Origin: Olsenella_L kribbiana | GTDB lineage: Bacteria > Actinomycetota > Coriobacteriia > Coriobacteriales > Atopobiaceae | Assembly (NCBI RefSeq): GCF_036408795.1 | Contig: NZ_JAZGJP010000011.1 | Coordinates: 19,173-83,172, forward strand | Direction: 5' to 3' | DNA: 64,000 nt | Shown here: piece after piece, positions 41,026 to 49,992 of the stretch | Numbering within the stretch: the stretch's first letter is position 1 | Layout of the letters: each line of letters begins with the position of its first letter | Notes under the pieces: model-generated | The model's input: the letters and a program-made list of their open reading frames with translations, nothing else | Told to the model about the DNA's origin: nothing | The model's database searches: none | Made by a program: the position numbers and the translations under genes

Positions 41026-42240
41026 ATGCAGACATTCGACGATCTCTATTACCGGGAGCCCTATGCAAAGGAGTTCGTGGCATCAGTCACCTCGTGCGAG
41101 CCGCACGATGGGGGATATGCCATCGAGCTATCTCAAACGGCCTTCTATCCGACGGGTGGCGGCCAGCCGGGAGACCGCGGCACGCTCACGCTCGGCGAGG
41201 GCGAGGATGCGGTAGTCGCCCATGTCGCAGAGGCGGTGCCTGGCAAGGCAGAAGATGGCAGCGAAGAAGGTGTCGTGCATCTGAGCGATGTGGCGCTTCC
41301 TGTCGGCTCTGAGGTGCACGGTGCGCTCGACTGGATCTGGCGCCGCGACAACATGGAGGCACATACCGGCGAGCATATCGTTTCGGGCATCGTGCACAAG
41401 CTCTTCGGCTACGACAACATCGGTTTCCATATGGGAGAGAAGAGCATCGAGGTCGACTTCGACGGCGTGCTCACGGCAGAGGATGCACTCGACGTGGAGC
41501 GCCGTGCCAATGCAGCCGTTCGTGCCGATGTGCCGGTGCGCGCCCTTCTGCCGACGCCGGATGAGCTCGAGGCAATGGACTACCGCAGCAAGAAGGACCA
41601 CGAAGGCCAGATCCGCATCGTCGAGATCGAAGGCGTCGATACCTGCGCCTGCTGTGGCACGCATCTCTCGTCGTCGGGCCAGGTCGGCCTCATCAAGATC
41701 GTGCGCATGAGCACGAAAAAGAAGAAGACCCGCCTCGAGCTGCTCTGCGGCAGGCGTGCGCTCGAGCTCTGCGAGGAGCGCATGGAGGAGCTCAGGGATA
41801 CGAGCAACTTCCTCTCCGTTGCAGACGAAGAGGTGCCTGAGGCCGTGAAGCGCCTGTCTGCCGAGAAGGATGACTACAAGCACGAGCTCAAGCAGGCGAG
41901 GAAGGAGAAGCTTGCACAGGATGTGGCTGCGGCTGCACCTGAAGGAAGCTTACTTCTCTGGTTCCAGGAGGGGCTCGAGATCGACGAGCTCCGCTTTGTC
42001 TGCGAGACCGCGCTTGCACGCGAGGACGTCGAGAAAGTGGCAGCCCTCTCCGATGTGCCGGGAGATGCAGCGCGCATAGCCTATGTCCTGGCAGCGAAGG
42101 AAGAAGACCTGCGTCCTGCCTGCAAGGAGCTCAACAAGAAGCTTGATGGCCGTGGCGGCGGCAAGCCCCGGATGGTCCAGGGCAGCTGGGCTTCAACGAA
42201 GGATGCTGCGGAAGCATCTGTCCGCGAGCTTCTCGGATAA
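41026..42240 (+). CDS. Alanyl-tRNA editing protein, AlaX/AlaRS-editing family
   Basis: Hydrolyses serine or glycine mischarged onto tRNA-Ala. The 404-residue protein begins with the glycine-rich TAFYPTGGGQPGDRGTL (about 38-54). It has the zinc motif HTGEHIVSG (HxxxH, near 112) and the second half-site DTCACCGTH (near 206). The C-terminal 150 residues are a helical region resembling the end of AlaRS (coiled coil VKRLSAEKDDYKHELKQARK and a DHHA1-like segment). The ATG is preceded by AAGGA at ten bases. It is a free-standing trans-editing factor, transcribed alone. Confidence 0.87.
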   Translation: MQTFDDLYYREPYAKEFVASVTSCEPHDGGYAIELSQTAFYPTGGGQPGDRGTLTLGEGEDAVVAHVAEAVPGKAEDGSEEGVVHLSDVALPVGSEVHGALDWIWRRDNMEAHTGEHIVSGIVHKLFGYDNIGFHMGEKSIEVDFDGVLTAEDALDVERRANAAVRADVPVRALLPTPDELEAMDYRSKKDHEGQIRIVEIEGVDTCACCGTHLSSSGQVGLIKIVRMSTKKKKTRLELLCGRRALELCEERMEELRDTSNFLSVADEEVPEAVKRLSAEKDDYKHELKQARKEKLAQDVAAAAPEGSLLLWFQEGLEIDELRFVCETALAREDVEKVAALSDVPGDAARIAYVLAAKEEDLRPACKELNKKLDGRGGGKPRMVQGSWASTKDAAEASVRELLG

Positions 42241-42354
42241 GTCCAGAAACATTGACCGTCCTGCTTTATTGTCCCCTCCGCTTCCAAAGAGCGGGAGGGA
42301 CATTTTCGTTCGTAAGAATGTGACCTCCGTATGGAGAGGATCTCTCTGTTTGCG

Positions 42355-42375
42355 ATATACCCCCAAGGGGCATAT
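42355..42375 (+). promoter_or_regulatory. CsoR-type operator 1
   Basis: ATACCCCCAAGGGGCATAT, a dyad of the CsoR box type, 50 bases before csoR. TGCGATATACCCC is identical to the start of operator 3. Confidence 0.65.
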
Positions 42376-42392
42376 AGTAGGCAGCAGCAAGA

Positions 42393-42407
42393 ACCCCTTG
42401 GGGGTAT
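42393..42407 (+). promoter_or_regulatory. CsoR-type operator 2
   Basis: ACCCCTTGGGGGTAT, a second dyad ending just before the csoR ribosome site. Confidence 0.55.
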
Positions 42408-42424
42408 GGCAGGAGGGACCGACG

Positions 42425-42757
42425 ATGGCGGAAGAGAAGAAGGAAGCCACAGAGCAGGAGAGCTGCCCGGCATGCGGAAGCCAGAAGCATACGCCGCGCT
42501 CCGAGAAGCTCAAGCATGATGTGGACCGGCGCATCAACCGTGCCATCGGCCAGCTCAATGGCATCAAGAACATGGTCGATTCCGACCGCTACTGCGGCGA
42601 TGTGCTGACACAGCTCGCCGCCGTCGAGAGCGCCGTCAAGGCAATCTCGCGCGAAGTGATGCGCGACCACCTCGAGACCTGCGTCGTGGAACAGGTGCAG
42701 GAAGGAAACGTCGAGGTCGTCGACGAGGTCATGGACCTCTTCAAGAAGTTCTACTAG
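42425..42757 (+). CDS. csoR: Copper-sensing repressor CsoR
   Basis: All-helical Cu(I)-responsive repressor, 110 residues. The conserved Cys-His-Cys copper site is present: Cys in DRYCGDVLTQL, then His and Cys in RDHLETCVVEQ. The helix KHDVDRRINRAIGQLNGIKN is the family's DNA-facing region. An extra N-terminal segment carries CPACGSQKH, a possible second metal-binding motif. GGAGGG is seven bases before the ATG. It lies 91 bases ahead of copA, and CsoR-type palindromes stand before both genes, so copper should derepress both. Confidence 0.93.
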   Translation: MAEEKKEATEQESCPACGSQKHTPRSEKLKHDVDRRINRAIGQLNGIKNMVDSDRYCGDVLTQLAAVESAVKAISREVMRDHLETCVVEQVQEGNVEVVDEVMDLFKKFY

Positions 42758-42814
42758 GAGCCTTGCCTCCTGCAGGCCCTTCTGCAGGAGAGCTGAGGCA
42801 TATCTGTCACTGCG

Positions 42815-42833
42815 ATATACCCCATATGGGTAT
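42815..42833 (+). promoter_or_regulatory. CsoR-type operator 3, before copA
   Basis: ATATACCCCATATGGGTAT, with the arms ATACCC and GGGTAT around five bases, ends 15 bases before the copA start and just ahead of its AAAGGAGG. Confidence 0.7.
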
Positions 42834-42848
42834 TGAAAGGAGGCCAGC

Positions 42849-45440
42849 ATGGTTGATGCGAAGGAGACCTTCGATATCTCGGGCATGACATGCGCGGCGT
42901 GCGAAGCACGTGTGCAGCGTGCCGCATCAGGCGTCAAAGGCGTGAGCCAGGCCCAGGTCAACCTGCTGAAGAATTCGATGGAGCTCGTCTACGACGGAAA
43001 GCCGAAGACGCTCGATGCGGTCGTTGCCGCTATCGACAAGGCAGGCTACGGCGCTGCCCCGCGCTCCCGTGCAAACACATCCGAGAAGGCAGCTGCCTTC
43101 GTCGATCCCAAGATCGCGGCAGACAAGGCGATTGCCGCGAAGCAGAAGCAGCTCATCTGGTCGCTTGTGTTCGGCGTGCCGCTCTTCTATATCGCAATGG
43201 GCCCCATGCTCGGCTGGCCTGAGGTTCCGGGCCTTGCTGGCATGGAAGGGATGATGGCAAGCGCGGTGACGCAGCTCCTTCTTGCGACGTTCGTGCTCTT
43301 TGTGAACAGAAGCTACTTCCAGATGGGCTTCAAGACGCTCTTCCATCTTTCGCCCAACATGGATTCGCTCATCGCCGTGGGCTCGGCTGCGTCCTATCTC
43401 TATTCGCTCGTCGGTGTCTACCAGATGGCAGAGGCTCTGGGCGTCATGGACATGGAGGCTGCCCACTATGCAATGATGCATAGCCTCTACTTCGACTCTG
43501 CCGGCACGATCCTGGTCCTCATCACGCTCGGCAAGTACTTCGAGGCGCGTGCCAAGGGCAAGACGACAAGCGCGCTTTCAGCACTTATGGACCTTGCTCC
43601 CAAGACCGCAACGGTTATCCGTGACGGGGAAGAGCAGAAGATCTCTTCTGACGATGTGCGCGAAGGCGATATCCTCGTCGTCCGCACCGGCGAGTCTGTG
43701 CCGGTCGACGGCGTGCTCACCGAAGGCACGGCATCTGTCGATGAGTCTGCCATCACAGGCGAGCCCGTCCCTGCCGAGAAGGCAGCAGGGGACAAGGTGA
43801 CGGGTGCCACGGTCGTCCAGGCTGGCTGGTTCCAGATGCGTGCGACCGCTGTCGGTGCCGATACGACCCTATCCCACATCATCAAGCTCGTCGATGAGGC
43901 CACGAACTCGAAGGCTCCGATCGAGCGCACGGCTGACCGCATCGCCGGCGTCTTCGTCCCCATCGTTATGGCCATTGCTGCGGCGACCTTCGTCCTCTGG
44001 CTCGCGTTCCTGGCACCCGGAGACTTCGCTGCTGCCTTCAACCACGCCGTCTCTGTCCTTGTCATCTCCTGCCCCTGCGCTTTGGGCCTTGCCACTCCTA
44101 CCGCCATCATGGTCGGTACGGAGCGTGGCGCCAAGGTCGGCATCCTGATCAAGAGCGCAGAATCGCTCGAGTGCGCAGGAGACCTCGATACGGTCGTCCT
44201 CGACAAGACAGGCACGATCACGGAGGGCAAGCCCCGCGTGACATCGTTCGTGCCGGCAGCTTCTGCTGGAAAGGATGTCCTTTCCCTTGCGGCAGCGCTC
44301 GAGAGCAGAAGCGAGCACCCGCTTGCCCAGGCTGTCGTGAGCTACGCAGAGGACGAGAAGGCAGCAGCTGACGCAGACGTCTCAGACTTCACCCAGATTC
44401 CGGGCGGCGGCCTTGCCGGCACTGTCTCGGGCGTGAAGCTCCTGATCGGCAACGCCCGCCTCATGAAGGAGCGCGGTGTCGATGTCTCCGAGCTCGTGTC
44501 TGCAGCAGATGCAGCAGCAGCCAAGGCTGAGACCCCGCTCTTCATCGCTGCTGACGGCAAGCTTTCCGCTCTTGTCGCAATCGCCGACGTCGTGAAGCCG
44601 ACATCTGCCTCTGCAATCGCCCGCCTCCACCAGATGGGCATACATGCCATCATGCTCACGGGCGACCAGCCGAAGACCGCCTCTGTCATCGCCTCTGAGG
44701 TCGGTGTCGACGAGGTCGTGGCAGGCGTCCTTCCCGACCAGAAGGAGAAGAAGGTCCACGACCTCGAGCGCCAGGGACACAAGGTCGCAATGGTCGGTGA
44801 CGGCATCAACGATGCGCCTGCCCTTGCCCGCGCCGATGTGGGCATCGCGATCGGTGCCGGCACGGATGTGGCGATCGGCTCTGCCGATATCGTCCTCATG
44901 CACTCCGATCCGGCCGATATCGCAACGGCGATCGAGCTCTCCCGTGCGACGATGAGGGACATCCGCCAGAACCTGTTCTGGGCGCTCTTCTACAATGCAA
45001 TCTGCATCCCGGTCGCAATCGGCGTGCTCACCCCGTGGGGCATCACGCTGAACCCGATGGTGGGTGCAGCGGCAATGGGCTTCTCGTCCGTGTTCGTCGT
45101 CTCGAACGCGCTCAGGCTCTTTGCCTGGAAGCCTTCCAAAGCCAAGGCAGATGCTTCGGCAAAGGAAACGAAAGTCAGCGTATCGGAGGGGATGGATGAG
45201 AATCCGTCCGGAGAGGAAGGAAAAGATATGGCAGCAAAGACGCTTTCTATCGATGGCATGATGTGCGAGCACTGCGTCCAGCACGTGACCGAGGCGCTCG
45301 AGGGTGTCCGCGGCGTGAAGAACGTCCACGTCTCGCTCGAGAACAAGAACGCGACGCTCGACGCCGGGCTTCTCGTGTCCGACGACAAGCTCAAGAAGGC
45401 AGTTGCAGACGCCGGCTACACGGTGACCGCAATCAAGTAG
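42849..45440 (+). CDS. copA: Copper-exporting P1B-type ATPase with CopZ-like C-terminal domain
   Basis: Pumps Cu(I) out of the cell. The 863-residue protein has an N-terminal metal-binding domain with GMTCAAC (12-18). Eight membrane helices follow, with the ion-channel motif SCPCALGLATPT (near 406), the phosphorylated Asp452 in DKTGT, TGDQPKTA and VGDGINDAPALA. Unusually, a second heavy-metal domain follows the last helix: residues 794-863 with Cys806 and Cys809 in GMMCEHC, a complete CopZ fold. That part is preceded by a hydrophilic linker and an internal AGGAAGG...ATG at 45228. The gene is downstream of csoR with its own CsoR box. Confidence 0.95.
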   Translation: MVDAKETFDISGMTCAACEARVQRAASGVKGVSQAQVNLLKNSMELVYDGKPKTLDAVVAAIDKAGYGAAPRSRANTSEKAAAFVDPKIAADKAIAAKQKQLIWSLVFGVPLFYIAMGPMLGWPEVPGLAGMEGMMASAVTQLLLATFVLFVNRSYFQMGFKTLFHLSPNMDSLIAVGSAASYLYSLVGVYQMAEALGVMDMEAAHYAMMHSLYFDSAGTILVLITLGKYFEARAKGKTTSALSALMDLAPKTATVIRDGEEQKISSDDVREGDILVVRTGESVPVDGVLTEGTASVDESAITGEPVPAEKAAGDKVTGATVVQAGWFQMRATAVGADTTLSHIIKLVDEATNSKAPIERTADRIAGVFVPIVMAIAAATFVLWLAFLAPGDFAAAFNHAVSVLVISCPCALGLATPTAIMVGTERGAKVGILIKSAESLECAGDLDTVVLDKTGTITEGKPRVTSFVPAASAGKDVLSLAAALESRSEHPLAQAVVSYAEDEKAAADADVSDFTQIPGGGLAGTVSGVKLLIGNARLMKERGVDVSELVSAADAAAAKAETPLFIAADGKLSALVAIADVVKPTSASAIARLHQMGIHAIMLTGDQPKTASVIASEVGVDEVVAGVLPDQKEKKVHDLERQGHKVAMVGDGINDAPALARADVGIAIGAGTDVAIGSADIVLMHSDPADIATAIELSRATMRDIRQNLFWALFYNAICIPVAIGVLTPWGITLNPMVGAAAMGFSSVFVVSNALRLFAWKPSKAKADASAKETKVSVSEGMDENPSGEEGKDMAAKTLSIDGMMCEHCVQHVTEALEGVRGVKNVHVSLENKNATLDAGLLVSDDKLKKAVADAGYTVTAIK
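45228..45440 (+). CDS. Possible internally initiated CopZ-like copper chaperone (70 aa), same frame as copA
   Basis: An in-frame ATG at 45228 within copA is preceded by AGGAAGG at eight bases. It would yield a free 70-residue protein MAAKTLSIDGMMCEHCVQHV and onwards, the size and sequence of a CopZ metallochaperone. The upstream linker (SEGMDENPSGEEGKD) is not part of any fold. Whether ribosomes really start here is untested; the alternative is only a C-terminal domain of CopA. Confidence 0.45.
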   Translation: MAAKTLSIDGMMCEHCVQHVTEALEGVRGVKNVHVSLENKNATLDAGLLVSDDKLKKAVADAGYTVTAIK

Positions 45441-45462
45441 CTCTTGCATACAAGGCAGAATG

Positions 45463-45504
45463 GCAGGACGGGCAGGCTCTTCGGGACCTGCCCGTCCTGC
45501 TGTT
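45463..45504 (+). terminator. Intrinsic terminator of copA
   Basis: Perfect 14-base-pair stem GCAGGACGGGCAGG/CCTGCCCGTCCTGC with a ten-base loop, followed by TGTTT. Confidence 0.8.
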
Positions 45505-45533
45505 TCTGCACGCCAATGAGATGAGGCTTCAGC

Positions 45534-46003
45534 CTAGGCAGAGATGCGGAGCCTGGCGGAGAACTCGGAATCTGCGGGCACGAAGCCTACTGTGACGGTG
45601 CTCTGGGACTCTTCGCTCTGGCCAGCCTCAGGCTCATTGCGGCTCTGCGGCTCTTCCTGCTGCTCGCTTGTGGTCATGGCATTCCTCGTCTCGGCGCTCA
45701 TCCCTGCACTTGGGGCAAAGGCGACCATGAGGGAAGCGGCAAGGCGCAGCAGAGCAGCGCTGCCATGATCTTTCGTGTGATCGGCGCGAACTGCAGGCCC
45801 CACTGCACGAAGGAAGTATCGGGGCGCTGCTGGACGTATTGCCGCCAGATGTAGCGCATGAGGAAACAGAGACCGACTCCTGCCGCCACCGCTCCCACAT
45901 AGGGAAGGACTGCAATGAGGAGCGCGGCCACGATGAGGATGGCCAATGTCGTGAAGCAGCCGTAGCCGCAGCCCCGGTGCTCGACGATCGCTCTCTGTAC
46001 CAT
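45534..46003 (-). pseudogene. Membrane protein, apparently frameshifted
   Basis: From ATG 46003 the frame encodes EHRGCGYGCFTTLAILIVAA, a helix pair (LIAVLPYVGAVAAGVGLCFL) and RYIWRQYVQQRPDTSFVQWG, then leaves sense around 45750 and stops at 45698. The next frame over that point continues the second membrane helix naturally (LRLAASLMVAFAPSAGMSA) and then reads a polar tail ending EFSARLRISA at 45534. The two pieces together look like one 150-residue two-helix protein broken by a one-base change near GCAGCGCTGCTCTGCTGC. It could be a mutation, a sequencing error or a programmed frameshift. No family is recognised. Confidence 0.5.
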
Positions 46004-46078
46004 GGATATGCATCTCCAAGACTGAAGGTGCCAGGCATGTCCAGTGCAGGCTCTGCAGGTGACAGGATTCGGCTGCAG

Positions 46079-46109
46079 AAAAGCAGGCAGGCGTGGTGCC
46101 TGCCCGCTT
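46079..46109 (-). terminator. Intrinsic terminator of the ClC gene
   Basis: On the reverse strand, AAGC.GGCAGGC pairs with GCCTGCC.GCTT (one mismatch) and TTTT overlaps the end (46079-46082). Confidence 0.75.
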
Positions 46110-46132
46110 GCTGGAAGCCATATCTTTCTGGC

Positions 46133-47392
46133 TTATGCTGCCTTCTTCTGGGGATGGGGAAGCTTTGCGGCAATCCAGGAGGCTGCAAGCACTACGGGCA
46201 ATGCGATCGGCGGAAAGCACAGTGCCAGGACAGCAGTCGAGAGGATCGGCTTTCTTGTCCAGCCGCCGACCGCAGCTCCTGCAGCAACAGCAACCGGCAG
46301 GAGCGGGTCTGCACCCATGAGCGATGCCACGGCGTAGCCAAGCGCGACGCCGCAGAAGATCGTCGGGAAGAACTCGCCGCCTGTCCAGTCGAGCGCCACG
46401 CACATCTTTGTCATGCATATCTTCACGAAGGCAACGAGGATGAGAAGTGCTGGTGCCCAGCTCTGCCAGGTATCGATGAGGTCCACAATATCGTCCTGGC
46501 CGGAGAACGTGAGGTCGGGAAGAATGCAGGCAAGGCCGCCGAGCACAAGGCCGGCAAGGAGCGCCTTCTTCAAGGGGTCGGGGCCTATGGCAGAAGAGAT
46601 GCTCGCGGCCACCTTCTGGGCGGCAAGCACGAAGAGTGCAAACCCGTAGCCAAGCAGGAGCGCCACGATGCCTGCACCCCAGTCGGCCGTGGCGTAGTCG
46701 ATGCCCTCGAAGCGCGGCATCTCGCCGGCAGAGCCAAGGACATGCGATACGCAAGCCCAGCCGAGCACGAAGAAGATGGCAGCAAGGATCCAAAGCAGTA
46801 CCTTCCAGAGCTTTCTGAGCGGCAGCTCCTGAAGCGTCTCCTTTGCCTCCTTCGAGGCCTGTGCTTCGTCGTCTGTATCGAGGAGCGTCCTGATGGCGCG
46901 GCGGAAGGGATGGGTGTCGGCACTCAGGGCGCCAGTGCCACCGATTCTCGTCTTGTCGAGCACCGCCGTGAATCCTGCTGCGGCAAAGCCTGCGATGCCT
47001 GCCTCGGGGCCGATGGCGCCGCCGAAGACGATCGGTGCGAAGAAGAGGCCCAGGGTCTTTCCGAGGTGCGGGATATGGTAGCCGCCCTCCTTACGGCAGA
47101 TGCCGAAGACCTGGTGCATCGTGTCGAGCTTGAAGCCGCAGCGCCTCGTCCAGAGGCCGATGATGAGGCCGCCTGCAAGGCAGAGCAGAAGCGGGGAGAG
47201 CTGGGAGAGGACAGGCGGCAGCTGCTCTGCCGCTGCGTCCCAGACGCTATCGCGCAGCTTGTCGACAGCCCAGAGCGCAGCGAAGGTGCCGATGCCGGCG
47301 ACGAAGGCAGGGATGGTCGAAAGCAGGAGGAAGGCGAGGAAGGTCTCTGCCTTCTGCGTGGGGGTATGTGAGGGTGTTTCAGGCTGGGGCAT
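46133..47392 (-). CDS. ClC-family chloride channel/transporter
   Basis: Polytopic membrane protein of 419 residues with the ClC selectivity motifs. The GxExG region appears as FGGAIGPEAGIAGF, with the gating Glu. The GGxFxP region is WTGGEFFPTIFCGVALG. Helix N-C duplication is implied by the two halves. The exact anion and whether it is a channel or a Cl-/H+ exchanger are unclear; the external Glu favours exchange or gating. The ATG is preceded by AGGAG at eight bases. Neighbours are ligA (divergent) and the broken two-helix protein. Confidence 0.88.
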   Translation of the reverse strand: MPQPETPSHTPTQKAETFLAFLLLSTIPAFVAGIGTFAALWAVDKLRDSVWDAAAEQLPPVLSQLSPLLLCLAGGLIIGLWTRRCGFKLDTMHQVFGICRKEGGYHIPHLGKTLGLFFAPIVFGGAIGPEAGIAGFAAAGFTAVLDKTRIGGTGALSADTHPFRRAIRTLLDTDDEAQASKEAKETLQELPLRKLWKVLLWILAAIFFVLGWACVSHVLGSAGEMPRFEGIDYATADWGAGIVALLLGYGFALFVLAAQKVAASISSAIGPDPLKKALLAGLVLGGLACILPDLTFSGQDDIVDLIDTWQSWAPALLILVAFVKICMTKMCVALDWTGGEFFPTIFCGVALGYAVASLMGADPLLPVAVAAGAAVGGWTRKPILSTAVLALCFPPIALPVVLAASWIAAKLPHPQKKAA

Positions 47393-47572
47393 CGATGAGC
47401 TCCTTCAAGGTTGCATGCACACAGGGCTGACTATACCCGCTCCTGCGTACAGGGCGCTTCGGGTTTCGCCGTGGGGATGGGCTTTGGGCGGCACCGTGCG
47501 TTCCTGGTGCGCTACCCTGTCAGAGGATGAAATGATTCGATGCCTTGTGCATCTTCGATAGGGAGGCAGAAG

Positions 47573-49759
47573 ATGGCAGACCAGATGTCGCTCTTCGGCG
47601 GAAGCACGCCGGTGCCGGAAGGCGAAGGGACGAAAGAGGCGCCCCGGGAGCATGCGGCACGCCTGAACGAGATCTTGAACCATGCGGCCTATGCCTACTA
47701 TGCGCTCGATGCGCCGGAGATGACCGATGCCCAGTTCGACCGCTATCTCCGCGAGCTCCAGGGCATCGAGGCAGCGCACCCCGAGCTTGTGACGCCCGAC
47801 TCCTACACGCAGCGCATCGGCGGCTTCGTGAGCGAGCAGTTCGCACCCGTCCGCCATGCCCAGCGCATGTACTCGATCGACGATGCAATGAACCTCGAGG
47901 AGCTCGACGAGTGGCTCGCACGCACGGACGAGGCGCTTGGCGCCACGCCGGAGCATCCGCTTGCCTATACGTGCGAGCTCAAGATCGATGGCCTGGGCAT
48001 TGCGCTTACCTACCGTGATGGCAGGCTTGTGCGTGCTGCCACCCGCGGCGACGGCACGACAGGCGAGGATGTGACCCAGAACGCCCTCACGATCAAGGAC
48101 ATCCCGCGCACGCTTGCAAGGGCAGGCCTTGCAAAGATCGCCGACGGTGGCTTCGGTCACTCGATCGAGGTCAGGGGCGAGGTCTACATGCCGCGCCACA
48201 GCTTCCAGCGCCTGAACGAGGAGAACGATGCGGCAGGACGTCCGCCCTTCGCGAACCCGAGGAATGCTGCCGCAGGGTCGCTGCGCCAGAAGGATCCGAA
48301 GGTCACAGGTGCCCGCGACCTCGAGACCTTCATCTACGCCGTCGCAGACGAAGGGCCACTAGCCGTGACGACGCAGCACGACTTCCTCGCCTGGCTTTCG
48401 TCCTGCGGCTTCAGCGTGAATCCGCATGCGAGGCGCGTCACAAGCTCGAAGGCCGTGCACGAGTACTGCGCCGATGCTCTGGCCCACAGAGACAGCCTCG
48501 ACTACGATATCGACGGCGTCGTCGTAAAGGTCGACGAGTTCTCGGGACAGGAGACCTTGGGCTTCACGGCACGCGCTCCGCGCTGGTCGATTGCCTTCAA
48601 GTTTCCGCCTGAAGAGAAGAAGACCGTGCTCCGCGAGATCAGGGTGCAGGTAGGCCGCACGGGCGTGCTCACGCCGGTTGCCGAATTCGATCCGGTCGTC
48701 GTTGCTGGATCCACGATTGCCAGGGCAACCCTTCATAACATCGACGAGGTGCACCGCCGCGATGTGCGTGTCGGCGACACGATCGTCGTCCACAAAGCCG
48801 GCGATGTCATCCCCGAGGTCGTGGGACCGGTGCTTGACGGAGAGATGGCGCAAGAGCATGCAGCGCGGCCCGAGTGGGAGATGCCGAAGGTGTGTCCGTC
48901 CTGCGGAAGCCCTGTTGTCCAGGAAGAGGGGGAGGTCGCCTACCGCTGCGTCTCCATCGACTGCCCGGCACAGGCTCTGGAGCGCCTCATCCACTGGGGC
49001 AGCCGTCCTGCGATGGATATCGATGGCCTCGGCGAGGAGATCGTGAAGCACCTCCTCGATGAGGGGGCCGTGCACGATGTGGCTGACTACTACGATCATC
49101 TCACAGAGGACATGCTTGCCGGCACCCAGACCGGACGCGTCTATGACACGACGACGAAGGATCATATCGAGGGCGACGCGATCGTCGTCGGCCCCACGAT
49201 CGCAAAGAAGATCATGGAGCAGATCGAGGTCTCCAAGAAGCAGGGGCTCTCGCGCGTCCTCTTCGGCCTTGGCATCCGCCATGTCGGCACGAATGTGGCA
49301 CAGCTTCTGGCCAAGCGCTTCGGCTCGCTCGAGGCTCTCATGCTCGCCGATGAGGAGACGATCGCCTCGATCGAGGGCATCGGTCCCAAGATTGCCCATG
49401 CTGTGCACGAGTTCTTCGAGATCAAGGAGAATGTGGCCGTGCTCGAGCGCCTGCGTGCGGCAGGCGTGATGCTCGAGCAGCCCGGCTTCGGTGAGGAGCC
49501 GGAAGTGCCGCAGACGCTTTCCGGCCTCACGTTCGTGCTCACAGGCACGCTCGAGCACTATACAAGAGATGAGGCAGGCGCGAAGCTCAAGGCCATGGGC
49601 GCCAAGGTCTCGGGCAGCGTCTCGAAGCGGACGAGCTACGTCGTCGCGGGAGCAGCGGCAGGCTCGAAGCTCACGAAGGCGCAGAGCCTGGGCGTGCCTG
49701 TGCTCGACGAGGCAGCGCTCGAAGAGATCATAGCGACCGGCAAGGTGCCAGAGGCGTAA
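47573..49759 (+). CDS. ligA: NAD-dependent DNA ligase
   Basis: Seals nicks in replication and repair. The 728-residue protein has the adenylation domain with CELKIDGLGIALTYRDG (the catalytic Lys in KIDG), RGDGTTGEDVTQN, the OB fold and the Cys4 zinc finger (CPSCGSPVV...CVSIDCPA). Helix-hairpin-helix repeats (DIDGLGEEIVKHLLD, then IEGIGPKIAHAVHEFF) and a C-terminal BRCT domain complete it. GGGAGG precedes the ATG 47573; an in-frame ATG 11 codons earlier is unlikely. Slightly longer than usual at the N-terminus (MSLFGGSTPVPEGE). Confidence 0.97.
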   Translation: MADQMSLFGGSTPVPEGEGTKEAPREHAARLNEILNHAAYAYYALDAPEMTDAQFDRYLRELQGIEAAHPELVTPDSYTQRIGGFVSEQFAPVRHAQRMYSIDDAMNLEELDEWLARTDEALGATPEHPLAYTCELKIDGLGIALTYRDGRLVRAATRGDGTTGEDVTQNALTIKDIPRTLARAGLAKIADGGFGHSIEVRGEVYMPRHSFQRLNEENDAAGRPPFANPRNAAAGSLRQKDPKVTGARDLETFIYAVADEGPLAVTTQHDFLAWLSSCGFSVNPHARRVTSSKAVHEYCADALAHRDSLDYDIDGVVVKVDEFSGQETLGFTARAPRWSIAFKFPPEEKKTVLREIRVQVGRTGVLTPVAEFDPVVVAGSTIARATLHNIDEVHRRDVRVGDTIVVHKAGDVIPEVVGPVLDGEMAQEHAARPEWEMPKVCPSCGSPVVQEEGEVAYRCVSIDCPAQALERLIHWGSRPAMDIDGLGEEIVKHLLDEGAVHDVADYYDHLTEDMLAGTQTGRVYDTTTKDHIEGDAIVVGPTIAKKIMEQIEVSKKQGLSRVLFGLGIRHVGTNVAQLLAKRFGSLEALMLADEETIASIEGIGPKIAHAVHEFFEIKENVAVLERLRAAGVMLEQPGFGEEPEVPQTLSGLTFVLTGTLEHYTRDEAGAKLKAMGAKVSGSVSKRTSYVVAGAAAGSKLTKAQSLGVPVLDEAALEEIIATGKVPEA

Positions 49760-49992
49760 GAGCCAGGGGCGGATGCAGCTTCAGGTATCCGTCCTTTTCC
49801 TATGCCGGCTTTATCAAAAGCGCCGTAAAACCCCTGGCTTCAGCTATGGGGATATGAGGCGCAGCGGCAGCATGAAGGCACGCGGACAGCAGGGCGTGGC
49901 ATAATCCATCCAGAGGGCACGGAGACGCCGCAGGCCAATACCTGCAGGCGGCATGGGCAGGGATTCCGGGAGAGGGCAGGAGGTGGCCTGGA

